From assembly GCA_964537035.1 (NCBI GenBank), contig CAZIAK010000014.1, positions 1 to 64,000 on the forward strand: DNA of 64,000 nucleotides. The letters are read 5' to 3'. The DNA comes from CAZIAK01 sp964537035 (GTDB lineage: Bacteria > Planctomycetota > B15-G4). Within the stretch, counting starts at the first letter, position 1; every line of letters begins with the position of its first letter. The notes under the pieces are model-generated. The model did no database searches and was not told the origin of the DNA. It was given only the letters and a program-made list of their open reading frames with translations. The translations under genes were made by a program, and so were the position numbers. Positions 35,405-44,723 of the stretch are shown here, piece by piece.

Positions 35405-38400
35405 TCATTCATCACCGGTGAGGGTGACCACGACCTCGGTGTCCCGCTGATCGAGGCGCACGGTGTCCTCGAAGACGGCCTCGCCGTTCTCGTGGAGCCA
35501 GACCGAGTAGGACCCGGGGGGCAAGCGCCCCAACCGCTGCCGCTGGCCGGGGATGGAGCCGCCGCTCATGAGCGCCGTGAGCGAGGTGAGCTGGGTGGGC
35601 ACGACGCCCGCTGGCCCCTCGATGCGCACCGAGAGCTGCCGCCCGGCGAAGGGGCCGAGCTCGGCGAAGACCTCGACGCCCTTGGTCAGCTCGACGTCTC
35701 GCTCGGCGATCACGTCTTCTCGCACGCGGAGGCCCTCGATCACGGTGAGCGCCCAGCTGTCCCCGCCGAAGGCCAGGCTCCACGGCCCCGGTTCGAGGCT
35801 GTTGATGGTGTAGCGGCCGGCCCCGTCGGTGACCACCTCGGACAGGGCGCTCATCCAGCGGCCGGTCAGCTCGTTGCGAGCCCAGACCGGAACGCCAGCG
35901 AGGGGCTTGTCGTCGGCGTCGTGCACCACGCCGCTGATGGCGCCACCGGGTTCGAGTTCGACCACGACCTTGAAGCTGCCGCTGCCCTCGCGCACGGAGA
36001 TGTCCTCGACCCGGGTGACCGCCCAGCCTGCCTCGCCCATGCCGATCAGGTTGGTGCCGCCAGCCTGCAGGGCGAAGGTGCCAGCCGGGAGGTGCTCGAA
36101 CTGAAACTCACCCTTGGCATCGGAGTAGGCCTCGCCGACCCGTCCGCCCATGCGCTCCACGAAGCGACTGCGGGGGCGGCCGTCGTCGGTGCGTTCGAGC
36201 AGCACTCGGACGCCTTTCAGCCGTTCGCCGGAGACGGCGCGGGTCTCGCCCCGCAACACGCCGCCGGGAACTTCAACGTCGTGGCGCACGTTGTCCTGGT
36301 CTCCGATGACCACGCTGGAGAAGACCGGTGACGAGGGTTGGCTGCCGCCGCCGATCATGGTCCCCGACGGAATCACCTGGATCAGGTACTTGCCGGGATC
36401 CAGCCCCTTGATGGCGTAGTAGCCGTCGTCGTTCGTGCCCGAGAACTCCGTGCCGGGGGGGCCGTTCTCGCGCACAGCGACGACCATGGCGTCGGCTTCC
36501 GGTCCCGCGCTGCTCCGGACCACGCCCTCCAGCAGAGTACCCGACTCGTCCTTCGCGCCCAGATCGACCTGCTTCACCTCATCGAGCTCGAGCTTGACCG
36601 TCTCGAAGGCGATGTCCTTCATCATGCTGGCGGGGTTGTCTGAATCGAGACTGAGGGTGAAGTCGAGGCGCATGACGTTGTAGGTGCCGGCGTCCAGGCC
36701 CGTGACCTCGAAGCCCCCGTCTTCGTCGGTCGTGCTGCGCTTCATCTGCTTGCCCATGGCGTCCGCCGCCATCACGGTCACGCCAGCTACCGGTTGGTTG
36801 TCGGGGCCGAACACCGTGCCGTAGATCATGCCTCCGGGGGGCAGGGTCACCAGGCCCACGTCCTGTGTGTCGCCGGGCATGAGCGCCACGTCGGGCAGCA
36901 CCACCGAGCGATGGTCTCGATCTTGGAAGGTGATGGTCACCGGCTCGGCGCCCATGCCTCCCAGCTCGAAGTGTCCCTCGCTGTCCGAGACTGTCTTGGG
37001 GACGGGGCCGGAGATCAGCTGCATCCAGGCGCTCATGGCGTCGGTCTTGCCCGTGGTCACGGTGACCCCGGCCAGGGGCAGTCCCGTGCGGCCCGAGATC
37101 ACCTGGCCCACCACCGAGGCCTCTTCAGGGACCATGATGATCAGGCCGCTGGCGCCCTTCGCCTCGTCCACCACGATGTCTCGCAGGGCGGTCTGGGCGT
37201 AGCCGTCTGCCAGCAGCACCAGATCGAAGAGGCCTGGAGTGATGTTCGGCATGGAGAAGCGCCCTTCGTCATCGGAGACGTCGAGCGGTGGAGGCATGTT
37301 CTTGAGCTTGTCGCCCAGCTCCATGATCGCCGACATGTCGAACCCCGTCTCGGCAGGCAGCAAGCGCAGCTGATAGTCGGTCAGGGGGTCGCCCGTGCTG
37401 AGGTCGATGGCGATGCCCGTGATGGCGGCCTTGGGCTGCAGCGTGATCACGAGGTCACTGGCGCCCGCGGACACGTCGAGCGAGCTGCCCACGAAGCCGT
37501 CCGCCTCGGCGAGCACTCGAACGTCGCCCTCTTCGTAGCCCCAGAGAGTGAAGTGCCCCGTCTCGTCGACCGGTTCGGTGGCTCTCGACTCCCGGTCAGC
37601 GGCGGCGCGCATGCTGAACATGGACGGGGGCAGGTAGCCCGTGACCTCTGCTTCGGGCAGGGCCTCGCCGTCCGGGCCGATCACTCGCCCGGAGACCGCC
37701 AGGCCTCGATCGGCCCGCAGGACGATCTCGGAGGCGACCTGGCCAGCCTTGACGTCCACGGCCTCGGACTGGGTGGGGAGGTACTCGCTCTTGAACAAGG
37801 CCAGTCGATAGCTGCCGTCAGAGAGCGAGTCGAAGACGAAGCGCCCTGCGCCGTCAGTGGTCTTGCGCCCCCCGGCGTTGAGCCGTCCCATGAGGCCCAC
37901 GTCTTTCATGGAGAACGCCGTGGGCTGGAGCTGCACCTGGGTGCCTGCCACGGGCAGATCGTCGCCGTCGAGCACGAGCCCCTCGATGGTGCCGCCGACG
38001 AGGACGACCAGGGTGATCTCGGCCACGTCTCCACCAGCCATGGCGGCGACCTCGTGGATCACGGGCTGCAATCCGAACGCGGCGCTGGTGGACAGGACCA
38101 CGGCGTTGTCTGCTGGCACCGGGGCCATCTCGAAGTGGCCATCGCTGTCGCTGGTGACATCCCCCAAGGTGACCAGCACGGACGTGCCGTCGAGGATGGC
38201 GTAGGGGTCTACGGTCGAACCACCAGAGACGTTCAGGTCGGCCACTGGCGCGCCGTTGCTGTCGACCACTCGCCCGCGGATGGTGGCGCCACGGGTCAGC
38301 TCGACCACCAGCTCGCCGCCGGATTCGGGCGCCTCGTAGAGCTTGGCGCTGGCCTGGTACCAGTGGGGATGGCCGACGTCGAGCCAGACCTTGTGGTCGA

Positions 38401-38941
38401 GGGGGAAGTCGGCCATCTCGAAGCGGCCGTCCTGCCCTACGGCTACCCGGGTGCGGGCCCTGAGTGCGCTGCTGCCGATGGCGTCAAAGTCTGAGGTGGG
38501 CTCCGACTCTCGCACCATGGTGATGCTGAGTCGGCGCAGGCCCGGCTTCGGCGCCACGCTCGACGCCTCGATCATCATGTCGTCGGGGAACTCCCCGAGA
38601 TCAAGCAGGACGACCTGCCCGGAGACCGTGGTCCGTGGGTAGTCAGCCAGCATCTCGGCGGGCTCGACCATGGCGGCCAGGGCGTTGGCGGCGGCGCTGC
38701 CCGTGAGATCGGGGGTGAGTTCGACGGGGTCCGCGGTGGCGAGGGCGGGCAGGGTGGTGTCCTGGGAGCTGTCTGCTGTGCCCGGTGCCACGGTGGCCGG
38801 GCCGTCGTCCCCCTCGGCGGGGGCCTGGTTGAGCCAGAGAAAAGTCAGGGCGATGCCGGCCACCACGGCGACGAGGGCCAGCAGGCTGGTGACGCTGGTG
38901 CCCTGGGATCGGTCTGTCCCTCGGGTCTGCGGGTGTCTCAC
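35405..38941 (-). CDS. Large membrane-anchored protein of carboxypeptidase-regulatory-like domains
   Basis: A protein of 1178 aa from GTG 38941, which has GGAGG 5 nt upstream; an in-frame ATG at 38953 is an alternative. One N-terminal helix (SLLALVAVVAGIALTFLWL) anchors a long extracytoplasmic chain. At least ten beta-sandwich units follow the CarboxypepD_reg pattern 'G.V.d.dG.PvaGv.V' with 'T D..G.F...l..G.Y.l', for example GRVVDSNGAPVADLNVSGG and VFGPDNQPVAGVTVMAADA. Such domains are binding or structural modules, and no catalytic domain is visible. It is divergent from another protein of the same build at 39184. Together they look like a pair of surface stalk or envelope proteins. Confidence 0.83.
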   Translation of the reverse strand: MRHPQTRGTDRSQGTSVTSLLALVAVVAGIALTFLWLNQAPAEGDDGPATVAPGTADSSQDTTLPALATADPVELTPDLTGSAAANALAAMVEPAEMLADYPRTTVSGQVVLLDLGEFPDDMMIEASSVAPKPGLRRLSITMVRESEPTSDFDAIGSSALRARTRVAVGQDGRFEMADFPLDHKVWLDVGHPHWYQASAKLYEAPESGGELVVELTRGATIRGRVVDSNGAPVADLNVSGGSTVDPYAILDGTSVLVTLGDVTSDSDGHFEMAPVPADNAVVLSTSAAFGLQPVIHEVAAMAGGDVAEITLVVLVGGTIEGLVLDGDDLPVAGTQVQLQPTAFSMKDVGLMGRLNAGGRKTTDGAGRFVFDSLSDGSYRLALFKSEYLPTQSEAVDVKAGQVASEIVLRADRGLAVSGRVIGPDGEALPEAEVTGYLPPSMFSMRAAADRESRATEPVDETGHFTLWGYEEGDVRVLAEADGFVGSSLDVSAGASDLVITLQPKAAITGIAIDLSTGDPLTDYQLRLLPAETGFDMSAIMELGDKLKNMPPPLDVSDDEGRFSMPNITPGLFDLVLLADGYAQTALRDIVVDEAKGASGLIIMVPEEASVVGQVISGRTGLPLAGVTVTTGKTDAMSAWMQLISGPVPKTVSDSEGHFELGGMGAEPVTITFQDRDHRSVVLPDVALMPGDTQDVGLVTLPPGGMIYGTVFGPDNQPVAGVTVMAADAMGKQMKRSTTDEDGGFEVTGLDAGTYNVMRLDFTLSLDSDNPASMMKDIAFETVKLELDEVKQVDLGAKDESGTLLEGVVRSSAGPEADAMVVAVRENGPPGTEFSGTNDDGYYAIKGLDPGKYLIQVIPSGTMIGGGSQPSSPVFSSVVIGDQDNVRHDVEVPGGVLRGETRAVSGERLKGVRVLLERTDDGRPRSRFVERMGGRVGEAYSDAKGEFQFEHLPAGTFALQAGGTNLIGMGEAGWAVTRVEDISVREGSGSFKVVVELEPGGAISGVVHDADDKPLAGVPVWARNELTGRWMSALSEVVTDGAGRYTINSLEPGPWSLAFGGDSWALTVIEGLRVREDVIAERDVELTKGVEVFAELGPFAGRQLSVRIEGPAGVVPTQLTSLTALMSGGSIPGQRQRLGRLPPGSYSVWLHENGEAVFEDTVRLDQRDTEVVVTLTGDE

Positions 38942-39183
38942 GGTGGCCTCCATCAGGTCGGGGGTGACAGGTGCGCGGCGGGAGGTGCTCCCGAGGCTCG
39001 ATACCCGGGCGGGATGTACGACCTCGATGCCTCGGCTCGAGGCTGCTCCTTGGGAGAACGGGCCCATTGTCTTCCTCGGGCCGCTCTTGGGGCATGTCAG
39101 AAGAGTGGCCAGGGGGCCGGGGGCTGTTCAGCGACACCCGCGGCCCGAAAACCACTACAGTTGACCATCCTCCGGCCGGACGT

Positions 39184-41946
39184 ATGCCCATGACCGCTCG
39201 CACATCCCTGGTGGCCCTGGCCCTGATCGTCGCCCTTTTGGGCGCGGTGGTGGTGCTGCTCGATGAGCCTGGGGTCGCTGGGCCGGGGGCCGCGGCGGTC
39301 GCCGGGGGGCAGCAGGCCCTGGGCTCGTCGACCGCGCTGACGCCCGACGTGGCAGGGACGGAGGCCGACGGCGAAGCCCAAACCCGGCTGGTGGCCGAGG
39401 CACCGGAGCTGCCAAGCCTGGCCCTCGACGAGCAGGGCTTGTTGCCGCCCACCGGCGAGGTAGCCGGGCGCCTGGTCGATGCCCTGGGCCAGCCCATCCC
39501 CGGCGAGCCCGTTGACCTGCTGGCCATGGACGACCCCTGGTGGACGGCCCTGCGCCACGACGAGGTCCCCGAGGTGGTCGACAGGGGCTTCAGCGACGCC
39601 GAGGGCCGCTTCGTCCTGGCGGCGCGAGCGGGAGCGGTGCAGGTCCTGCACGCTGGCGGTCTGAACTGGTCTCGGGTGCGGGGCGTCCCCGTCTCGGCGG
39701 GCGACACGGTCGAGATCGAGCTGGCCGACGGCCTGGTGCTCTCGGGCTACGTGGTCGAGGAGGAGACCGGCCTGCCCGTGCCCGGCGCCTGGGTGGGCTC
39801 GTTCGCTGGCACGGACAAGCTGCTGACCCAGGCCGATCAGCGGGGCTTCTTCTCGCTCTCGCCCCTGCCCGACGAGCCCGTGCTCATCGGTGCTTTCCTT
39901 GAGGGCTTCGACATCGGCTTCCGCGAGGGGGCAGTCCCTGGCTGGGGAGCAGTGGAGATCGCCCTGCCCCCCGGCCGCACCATCGATGGACGTGTCCTCG
40001 ACCGGGAGACCAACGCTCCGATCGCCGGGGCGTCCGTGGCGCTGCAAGTGAAGAGCGTGGGCAGGGACGGCAGCCAGCCCGACCCGCTCGCAGGCCAGAG
40101 CACCCTGATCGAGTGGACCGCCGTCACCGATGAAGACGGCCGCTTCACCCTGGAGAGCTGTCCGTCCGCCCAGTTCAGGGTGACGGCCAGCGCAGAGGGC
40201 TACGTGCCCTCGGGCTCCGACCGCTACACCGACCGGGTGCTGGGCGCCGACCAGGTCTTGACGGTCATGCTCAGCCCGGCGGAGGCCATCGTCGGCCAGG
40301 TCACCGTGGCCGCTGATGGCTCGGTCGCAGCCGGGGCGCAGTTGCTGCTGTCCTCTGCCTCCGGGCCGGTGTCCAACGCGACGGCAGATGGAGAAGGCCG
40401 CTTCTCTCTCGACCTGGCCCGGTGGGACGGCCGGGGCAAGCTGCTGGTCTCCGCCCGAGACGCCGAGGGACGCCGGGCCAGCCACCGCGTGCGCAAGCGC
40501 TCCCGCGAGGTCGAGCTGGCTCTGGTCGAGCCCCTGGAGCTCGATGTGTTGGTGACGGGACCAGACGGCCCGGTGGCGGGGGCCCAGGTGGCGATCACGT
40601 CCCAGGAGGCTCAGCCCACCCATGCCACCACCGACGGCGGGGGACGGGCACGGCTCGTGCACCCCCTGGCGGGCCCGGACATCTCGGCGGCGTCTGTTCA
40701 AGCTCGCTACGGCGCGGCTCACTCACTGTCCCAGAAGGTCTTGCTCGATAAGGACCGCCCGGATGAGCCCATGCTGCTCGACCTGTCGGCGGGCGCCTGG
40801 GTCGAAGGCACGGTGCAAGACATCTACGGCGCGCCTCTGCCCTACGCCATGGTCTCCGTGCGAGGGCGGGGCGCCGCACGCAGTGACAGCGCGGGTCACT
40901 TCTCGGTGGGGCCCGTCGACGTCGAGCCCGATGAGACCGTGACCGTGATGGCCCACGCCGAGGGCTTCCGCTCCACGACGGAGCGGGATGTCTCGCCCCT
41001 GCAACCCGTGGTGCTGACCCTCGAAGCCGTGGTGACCTGGCGCGGCAAGGTGAGCGACGCCACCACTGGCGAGCCGCTGGAGGTCTTCTCGGGTCGGGTG
41101 TTGGTCGAGACCCTGGAGAGCGGCCGCTCGGCCTGGCGCACCGGAGCCGTCACCCAGCCTGCCAGCGGTCCCGGCGAGTTCGCCGTCGAGATGGACGAGG
41201 CTGGGACGGTGATGCTGCAGGTGCGCGCCCCCGACTACGTCACCGGCGAGTCTGCCACCGTCTTGTTTGACGGTCTGAACCCGCCGCCCTGGACCGACGT
41301 CTTCCTGACCCGCGCTGCCCTGCTCGACGTGACCGTCACCGACTCCGCAGGCCGTCCCGTACAGGGCTACGCCCTCTCGGCGGTCCCGTCGGCGAAGGCG
41401 AACAAGAGCGCCACGCCCCAGGGCAAGATGCGCAAGAAGTCCAAGTCGTCCCGCACGGGCAGCGACGGCAAGGTGCGCTTCAACCTGGGAGCCGGTGGCC
41501 TCTTTCGTCTGGCCTCCGGGCCCGGCGCCTGGGTCGACGACTTCGACGTGAGCGTGCACCCCGGTGCGGTCACCGAGCGCTTCCTGAACGTGGGCGGCAC
41601 GGGCACGGTGGCCGTGGTCGTGCGCGATGAAACCGGAGAGCTCATGGCGCGCCCCCGGGCCTCCGTGCGCAGCATCGGCTCGGACCACAAGCACTCGGTC
41701 AAACGGCGATTGTCGGAGACCACCGGCGGCGAACAGATGGTGGCCACCGGCTTGCCGGAAGGACGCTACCAGGTTGACGTGAGTCACCGGGGGTACCTGA
41801 AGGTCAGCCAGGAGGTGTTGGTGACGGCTGGCGGTGTGGCCCGGGCGGAGATTGAGCTCGAGCGGGTTCCGGTCTCGGACGAGAGCGTGATCATCGACAA
41901 GAAGGTGCTGAAGCAGTTGAAAGCGCTGGGGTACGTGGACAGGTAG
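39184..41946 (+). CDS. Membrane-anchored carboxypeptidase-regulatory-like domain protein with LGY tail
   Basis: A protein of 920 aa from ATG 39184 (a second ATG at 39190 is equally possible; no strong ribosome binding site). An N-terminal helix (SLVALALIVALLGAVVVLL) precedes repeated beta-sandwich units, such as GEVAGRLVDALGQPIPGEPV, LSGYVVEEETGLPVPGAWVG and VQDIYGAPLPYAMVSVRG. The basic stretch MRKKSKSSRTGSDGK near residue 750 is unusual for such proteins. The last residues, LKQLKALGYVDR, resemble the C-terminal tail of many planctomycete sulfatases. The gene is divergent from the 35405-38941 gene, with about 240 bp between starts, and is followed by the second copy of the long palindrome. 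Confidence 0.82.
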   Translation: MPMTARTSLVALALIVALLGAVVVLLDEPGVAGPGAAAVAGGQQALGSSTALTPDVAGTEADGEAQTRLVAEAPELPSLALDEQGLLPPTGEVAGRLVDALGQPIPGEPVDLLAMDDPWWTALRHDEVPEVVDRGFSDAEGRFVLAARAGAVQVLHAGGLNWSRVRGVPVSAGDTVEIELADGLVLSGYVVEEETGLPVPGAWVGSFAGTDKLLTQADQRGFFSLSPLPDEPVLIGAFLEGFDIGFREGAVPGWGAVEIALPPGRTIDGRVLDRETNAPIAGASVALQVKSVGRDGSQPDPLAGQSTLIEWTAVTDEDGRFTLESCPSAQFRVTASAEGYVPSGSDRYTDRVLGADQVLTVMLSPAEAIVGQVTVAADGSVAAGAQLLLSSASGPVSNATADGEGRFSLDLARWDGRGKLLVSARDAEGRRASHRVRKRSREVELALVEPLELDVLVTGPDGPVAGAQVAITSQEAQPTHATTDGGGRARLVHPLAGPDISAASVQARYGAAHSLSQKVLLDKDRPDEPMLLDLSAGAWVEGTVQDIYGAPLPYAMVSVRGRGAARSDSAGHFSVGPVDVEPDETVTVMAHAEGFRSTTERDVSPLQPVVLTLEAVVTWRGKVSDATTGEPLEVFSGRVLVETLESGRSAWRTGAVTQPASGPGEFAVEMDEAGTVMLQVRAPDYVTGESATVLFDGLNPPPWTDVFLTRAALLDVTVTDSAGRPVQGYALSAVPSAKANKSATPQGKMRKKSKSSRTGSDGKVRFNLGAGGLFRLASGPGAWVDDFDVSVHPGAVTERFLNVGGTGTVAVVVRDETGELMARPRASVRSIGSDHKHSVKRRLSETTGGEQMVATGLPEGRYQVDVSHRGYLKVSQEVLVTAGGVARAEIELERVPVSDESVIIDKKVLKQLKALGYVDR

Positions 41947-41984
41947 GGGGCTGGGGCACAGGTCGGACCTGATGGCGATGTTCC

Positions 41985-42085
41985 GGGGGTCCCTGGCTTT
42001 CACCAGGGGGGCCGTTTCGCTCGGACAGGGTCGGCAGAGCCTCCACACTCGCTTCAGACCCCCCTGGTGAATGCCAGGGACCCCC
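41985..42085. repeat. Dispersed long palindrome, copy B
   Basis: Arms of 27 nt (41985-42011 and 42059-42085) match with a single mismatch and enclose a 47-nt centre, the same centre length as copy A at 48-142. The centres share ccgt, cgctc, gaca and the end ctcgct-caga. The arms share the inner ttcaccagggggg but differ in the outer part, where both sides changed together. It lies between convergent genes, 38 bp after one stop and 82 bp after the other. Confidence 0.85.
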
Positions 42086-42167
42086 TGCCCGGTGGAATGG
42101 GTGGCGCCTGTGGCCCCAGCCGATGGTGAGAGTCGTGGCTCTGATCTTGTGCGGGTGTCCGCGTTAC

Positions 42168-44588
42168 CTACTTGTCCGGCTGCTCGATAGCCAGCACGCC
42201 CGGGCCGCTCGCGGGGTGGGTCGAGTGGCTGCCGTCGGGCCAGGTGATGTCCACCGCGAGCACGTCTGCATCGCCCAGGGAGAAGCGCACGCCCCGCTCG
42301 TTCTGGCCCAGGTAGCCGGAGCTGCTGTGGGCTACGGCCATGGGTGCGCGGCCGTCTGAGAGTTGCAGGGTCACCTGTGCGCCGATGGCGTCGCGTGCGG
42401 TTGCCAGCCCTCGGCCCGACGGCACGACGCGCAGAGAGCGCACTTGCCGCTCGTTGCGCAGTAGCACCAGCGGGCCGTTGTTGGACGTGACCACCAAGTC
42501 GAGATCGCCATCCCCATCGATGTCGGCGGCAGCCGTCGAGCGTGAGGCGAGCTCTTGTGCAAACGGAGCGCCAGCAGTCTCGGCGTCGAGCAGCTTCCAG
42601 CAGGGCATGTCGCGGTGGCTGGCAAACGGGCCGGGGCCGCTGACGTTCTCGAACAGCTGGTTGGCCTGTCCCACGCAGGTCATGGTGGTCTCGTAGTCCG
42701 GGCTGGTGTAGCCGTTGGCCACGAACAGGTCGTCGTCGCCGTCTCCGTCGAAGTCGGCCAGCACGCAACCCCAGCCCACATAGCCCACGGCGGCTTGAGC
42801 CAGTCGCGCGGGCACGGCGATGTCCTCGAAGGCGGGCATGAACTTGCGCTGCGTCTCACCGTGGATGTGGTTGTTGCGGTAGAGCGCGTTGGGCTCCAGC
42901 TGCCAGTTGGTCAGGGCGATGTCCTCGTCGCCGTCGCTGTCGATGTCGCTGAGCGCCAGGCCCATGCCGCCCCGGGGGTCGTCGAGCCCTACGAACAGGG
43001 ACAGCTCTTCGAACGTGCCGTTGCCGAGGTTGCGGAAGAACGTGTTGGGCGTGGTGTCGTTGGCCACGTAGAGGTCGGGCCAGCCATCGTCGTCGTGGTC
43101 GAGAAACGCGGCGCCCAGGCTCTTGCCGTCCGGGTTGAGCACGCCCGCCGCTGCGGTGATGTCGCTGAAGCGTAGCGCGCCGTCGTTGCGGTAGAGCACG
43201 TTGGCTTGCCCGGCGAACACGTAGGGCAGCATGGCGATGGGGTCTTCCCGTCGTCGTGACGGGTCGCGTGACTCGGGCGGGATGGCGGACAGGTCGAACT
43301 CTAGATAGTTGGTGACGAACAGGTCCAGGTCGCCGTCCCGGTCGATGTCCGCGCAGGCGGCGCTGGCTCCCCAACGGGCGTCGCCCGTGCCCGAGGCCTC
43401 GGTGACGTCGGTGAAGTGGTCGCCGTCGTGACGCCAGAGCACGTTGGGTCCCTGGCAGGTGAGGTAGAGGTCCGGGTCGCCGTCGTTGTCCCAGTCGGCG
43501 AACAGGGCGCCCATGCCTGCGCGGCGCACGCCAGTCAGGCCCCATGCTGCGCTCACATCGGCGAAGTGTCCCGCGCCGTCGTTCAGGAACAGGCGGCTGT
43601 CCTGGTCTGCGCCTCCCGCAACGAAGAGGTCGCTGTCACCGTCGTTGTCGATGTCGGCGAAGGCGGCGCCCGGTCCCATGGTGGGGCGGATGTCCCATTG
43701 CTCGCCACCCTCTTCGTGCGCGAAGAGCAGGCCGGCGTCGGCGGTGCCGTCGCAGAACCACGGGACCGTCCGCTTCGCTGCTGTGCTGTCGTCGGATGGG
43801 CGCCTGTTCAGTGCGCCGGTTCGCGCCTGTGCTGCTCTGCTGCCGGGGCGGTCCTGACTGCCAGCTGGTGTGCTGACTTGCCCTGGCGTTGCGCCGCTTT
43901 CGAACCCGTCATGTTCGACGCCCGGCGCGCTCGCACTGTCGACCGGGGTCGCTGTGGCGGGGGAGCTGCCGCCGTTGTTCAGCAGGGCGAAGAGACGTCC
44001 GGCGACCACGAACAGGTCGAGGTCGCCATCTCCTTCGATGTCGACGGCGTGCAAGCGACGGGCAGCTGCGGGGAGTTTCAGGGCGTCCGCTCCCACGGCG
44101 TGGGTCACATCGAGCAGCGCTCCCGACCTGTCGCCGAGGGCCACGCGCACTCGTCGATCTGCGACCCAGGCCTTGTCGTCGATGCCGTCGCCGTTGAGGT
44201 CAGCCACGATCTCGAGGGTCGCGTCGGTCGCGTTGCCCGTACTGGTCACTGCTGGTGCAACGGCCTCGCTCTCGCGGCCGCTGTCGCCGTTGCTGTTGCT
44301 GTCCGCTTGCAGCCCGCCGCTGCTGTCAGCGCCCTGCTCCTCCCAGCTGCCAATGCCCGTGTAGACCAGACGGGTGGTTTTCCCTCCCCGCTCCAGCACG
44401 AAGTCGTCGCCCACCCGGCGCAGGCGCTCGGCGGGAGCCAGCCCGGGCAGTCCCGTCCCGGCAGACTCGTCGGTCCAGCGCAGGCGCTCGTGACGCAGGT
44501 AGCGCAGGTCGTTCTCCGTGGCCACGATGAGGTCCATGTCCCCGTCGTGATCGAGGTCGACGGGGTGGGCGTCGAGCACCTCGAAGCC
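42168..44588 (-). CDS. CRTAC1-type FG-GAP/ASPIC-UnbV secreted protein, 5' end in gap
   Basis: 806 codons are visible; the start is lost in the N gap. FG-GAP/VCBS calcium-binding blades recur throughout: HPVDLDHDGDMDLIVATEND, ADLNGDGIDDKAWVAD, FADIDNDGDSDLFVAGGADQ and others. The C-terminal ASPIC/UnbV domain (GAQVTLQLSDGRAPM ... VDITWPDGSHSTHP) completes the CRTAC1 architecture. Such proteins form Ca2+-stabilised propellers and are abundant in Planctomycetota and Verrucomicrobiota; their ligands are mostly unknown. A low-complexity Ser/Thr/Pro insertion lies between blades (SSPATATPVDSASAPG). The reading frame appears to continue past the gap only by chance, because a plus-strand gene occupies that side. 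Confidence 0.85.
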   Translation of the reverse strand, partial: GFEVLDAHPVDLDHDGDMDLIVATENDLRYLRHERLRWTDESAGTGLPGLAPAERLRRVGDDFVLERGGKTTRLVYTGIGSWEEQGADSSGGLQADSNSNGDSGRESEAVAPAVTSTGNATDATLEIVADLNGDGIDDKAWVADRRVRVALGDRSGALLDVTHAVGADALKLPAAARRLHAVDIEGDGDLDLFVVAGRLFALLNNGGSSPATATPVDSASAPGVEHDGFESGATPGQVSTPAGSQDRPGSRAAQARTGALNRRPSDDSTAAKRTVPWFCDGTADAGLLFAHEEGGEQWDIRPTMGPGAAFADIDNDGDSDLFVAGGADQDSRLFLNDGAGHFADVSAAWGLTGVRRAGMGALFADWDNDGDPDLYLTCQGPNVLWRHDGDHFTDVTEASGTGDARWGASAACADIDRDGDLDLFVTNYLEFDLSAIPPESRDPSRRREDPIAMLPYVFAGQANVLYRNDGALRFSDITAAAGVLNPDGKSLGAAFLDHDDDGWPDLYVANDTTPNTFFRNLGNGTFEELSLFVGLDDPRGGMGLALSDIDSDGDEDIALTNWQLEPNALYRNNHIHGETQRKFMPAFEDIAVPARLAQAAVGYVGWGCVLADFDGDGDDDLFVANGYTSPDYETTMTCVGQANQLFENVSGPGPFASHRDMPCWKLLDAETAGAPFAQELASRSTAAADIDGDGDLDLVVTSNNGPLVLLRNERQVRSLRVVPSGRGLATARDAIGAQVTLQLSDGRAPMAVAHSSSGYLGQNERGVRFSLGDADVLAVDITWPDGSHSTHPASGPGVLAIEQPDK

Positions 44589-44688
44589 NNNNNNNNNNNN
44601 NNNNNNNNNNNNNNNNNNNNNNNNNNNNNNNNNNNNNNNNNNNNNNNNNNNNNNNNNNNNNNNNNNNNNNNNNNNNNNNNNNNNNNNN
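44589..44688. other. Assembly gap (100 N) between divergent genes
   Basis: This run of N removes the start of the CRTAC1-type gene and the shared upstream region of the SBBP gene at 44724. Unlike the other two gaps, its flanks (cctcgaagcc before; acagctgctaccc after) show no shared sequence, so a real missing stretch is likely. Confidence 0.9.
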
Positions 44689-44723
44689 ACAGCTGCTACC
44701 CTGGGACCACGAGAGGAGATGCC

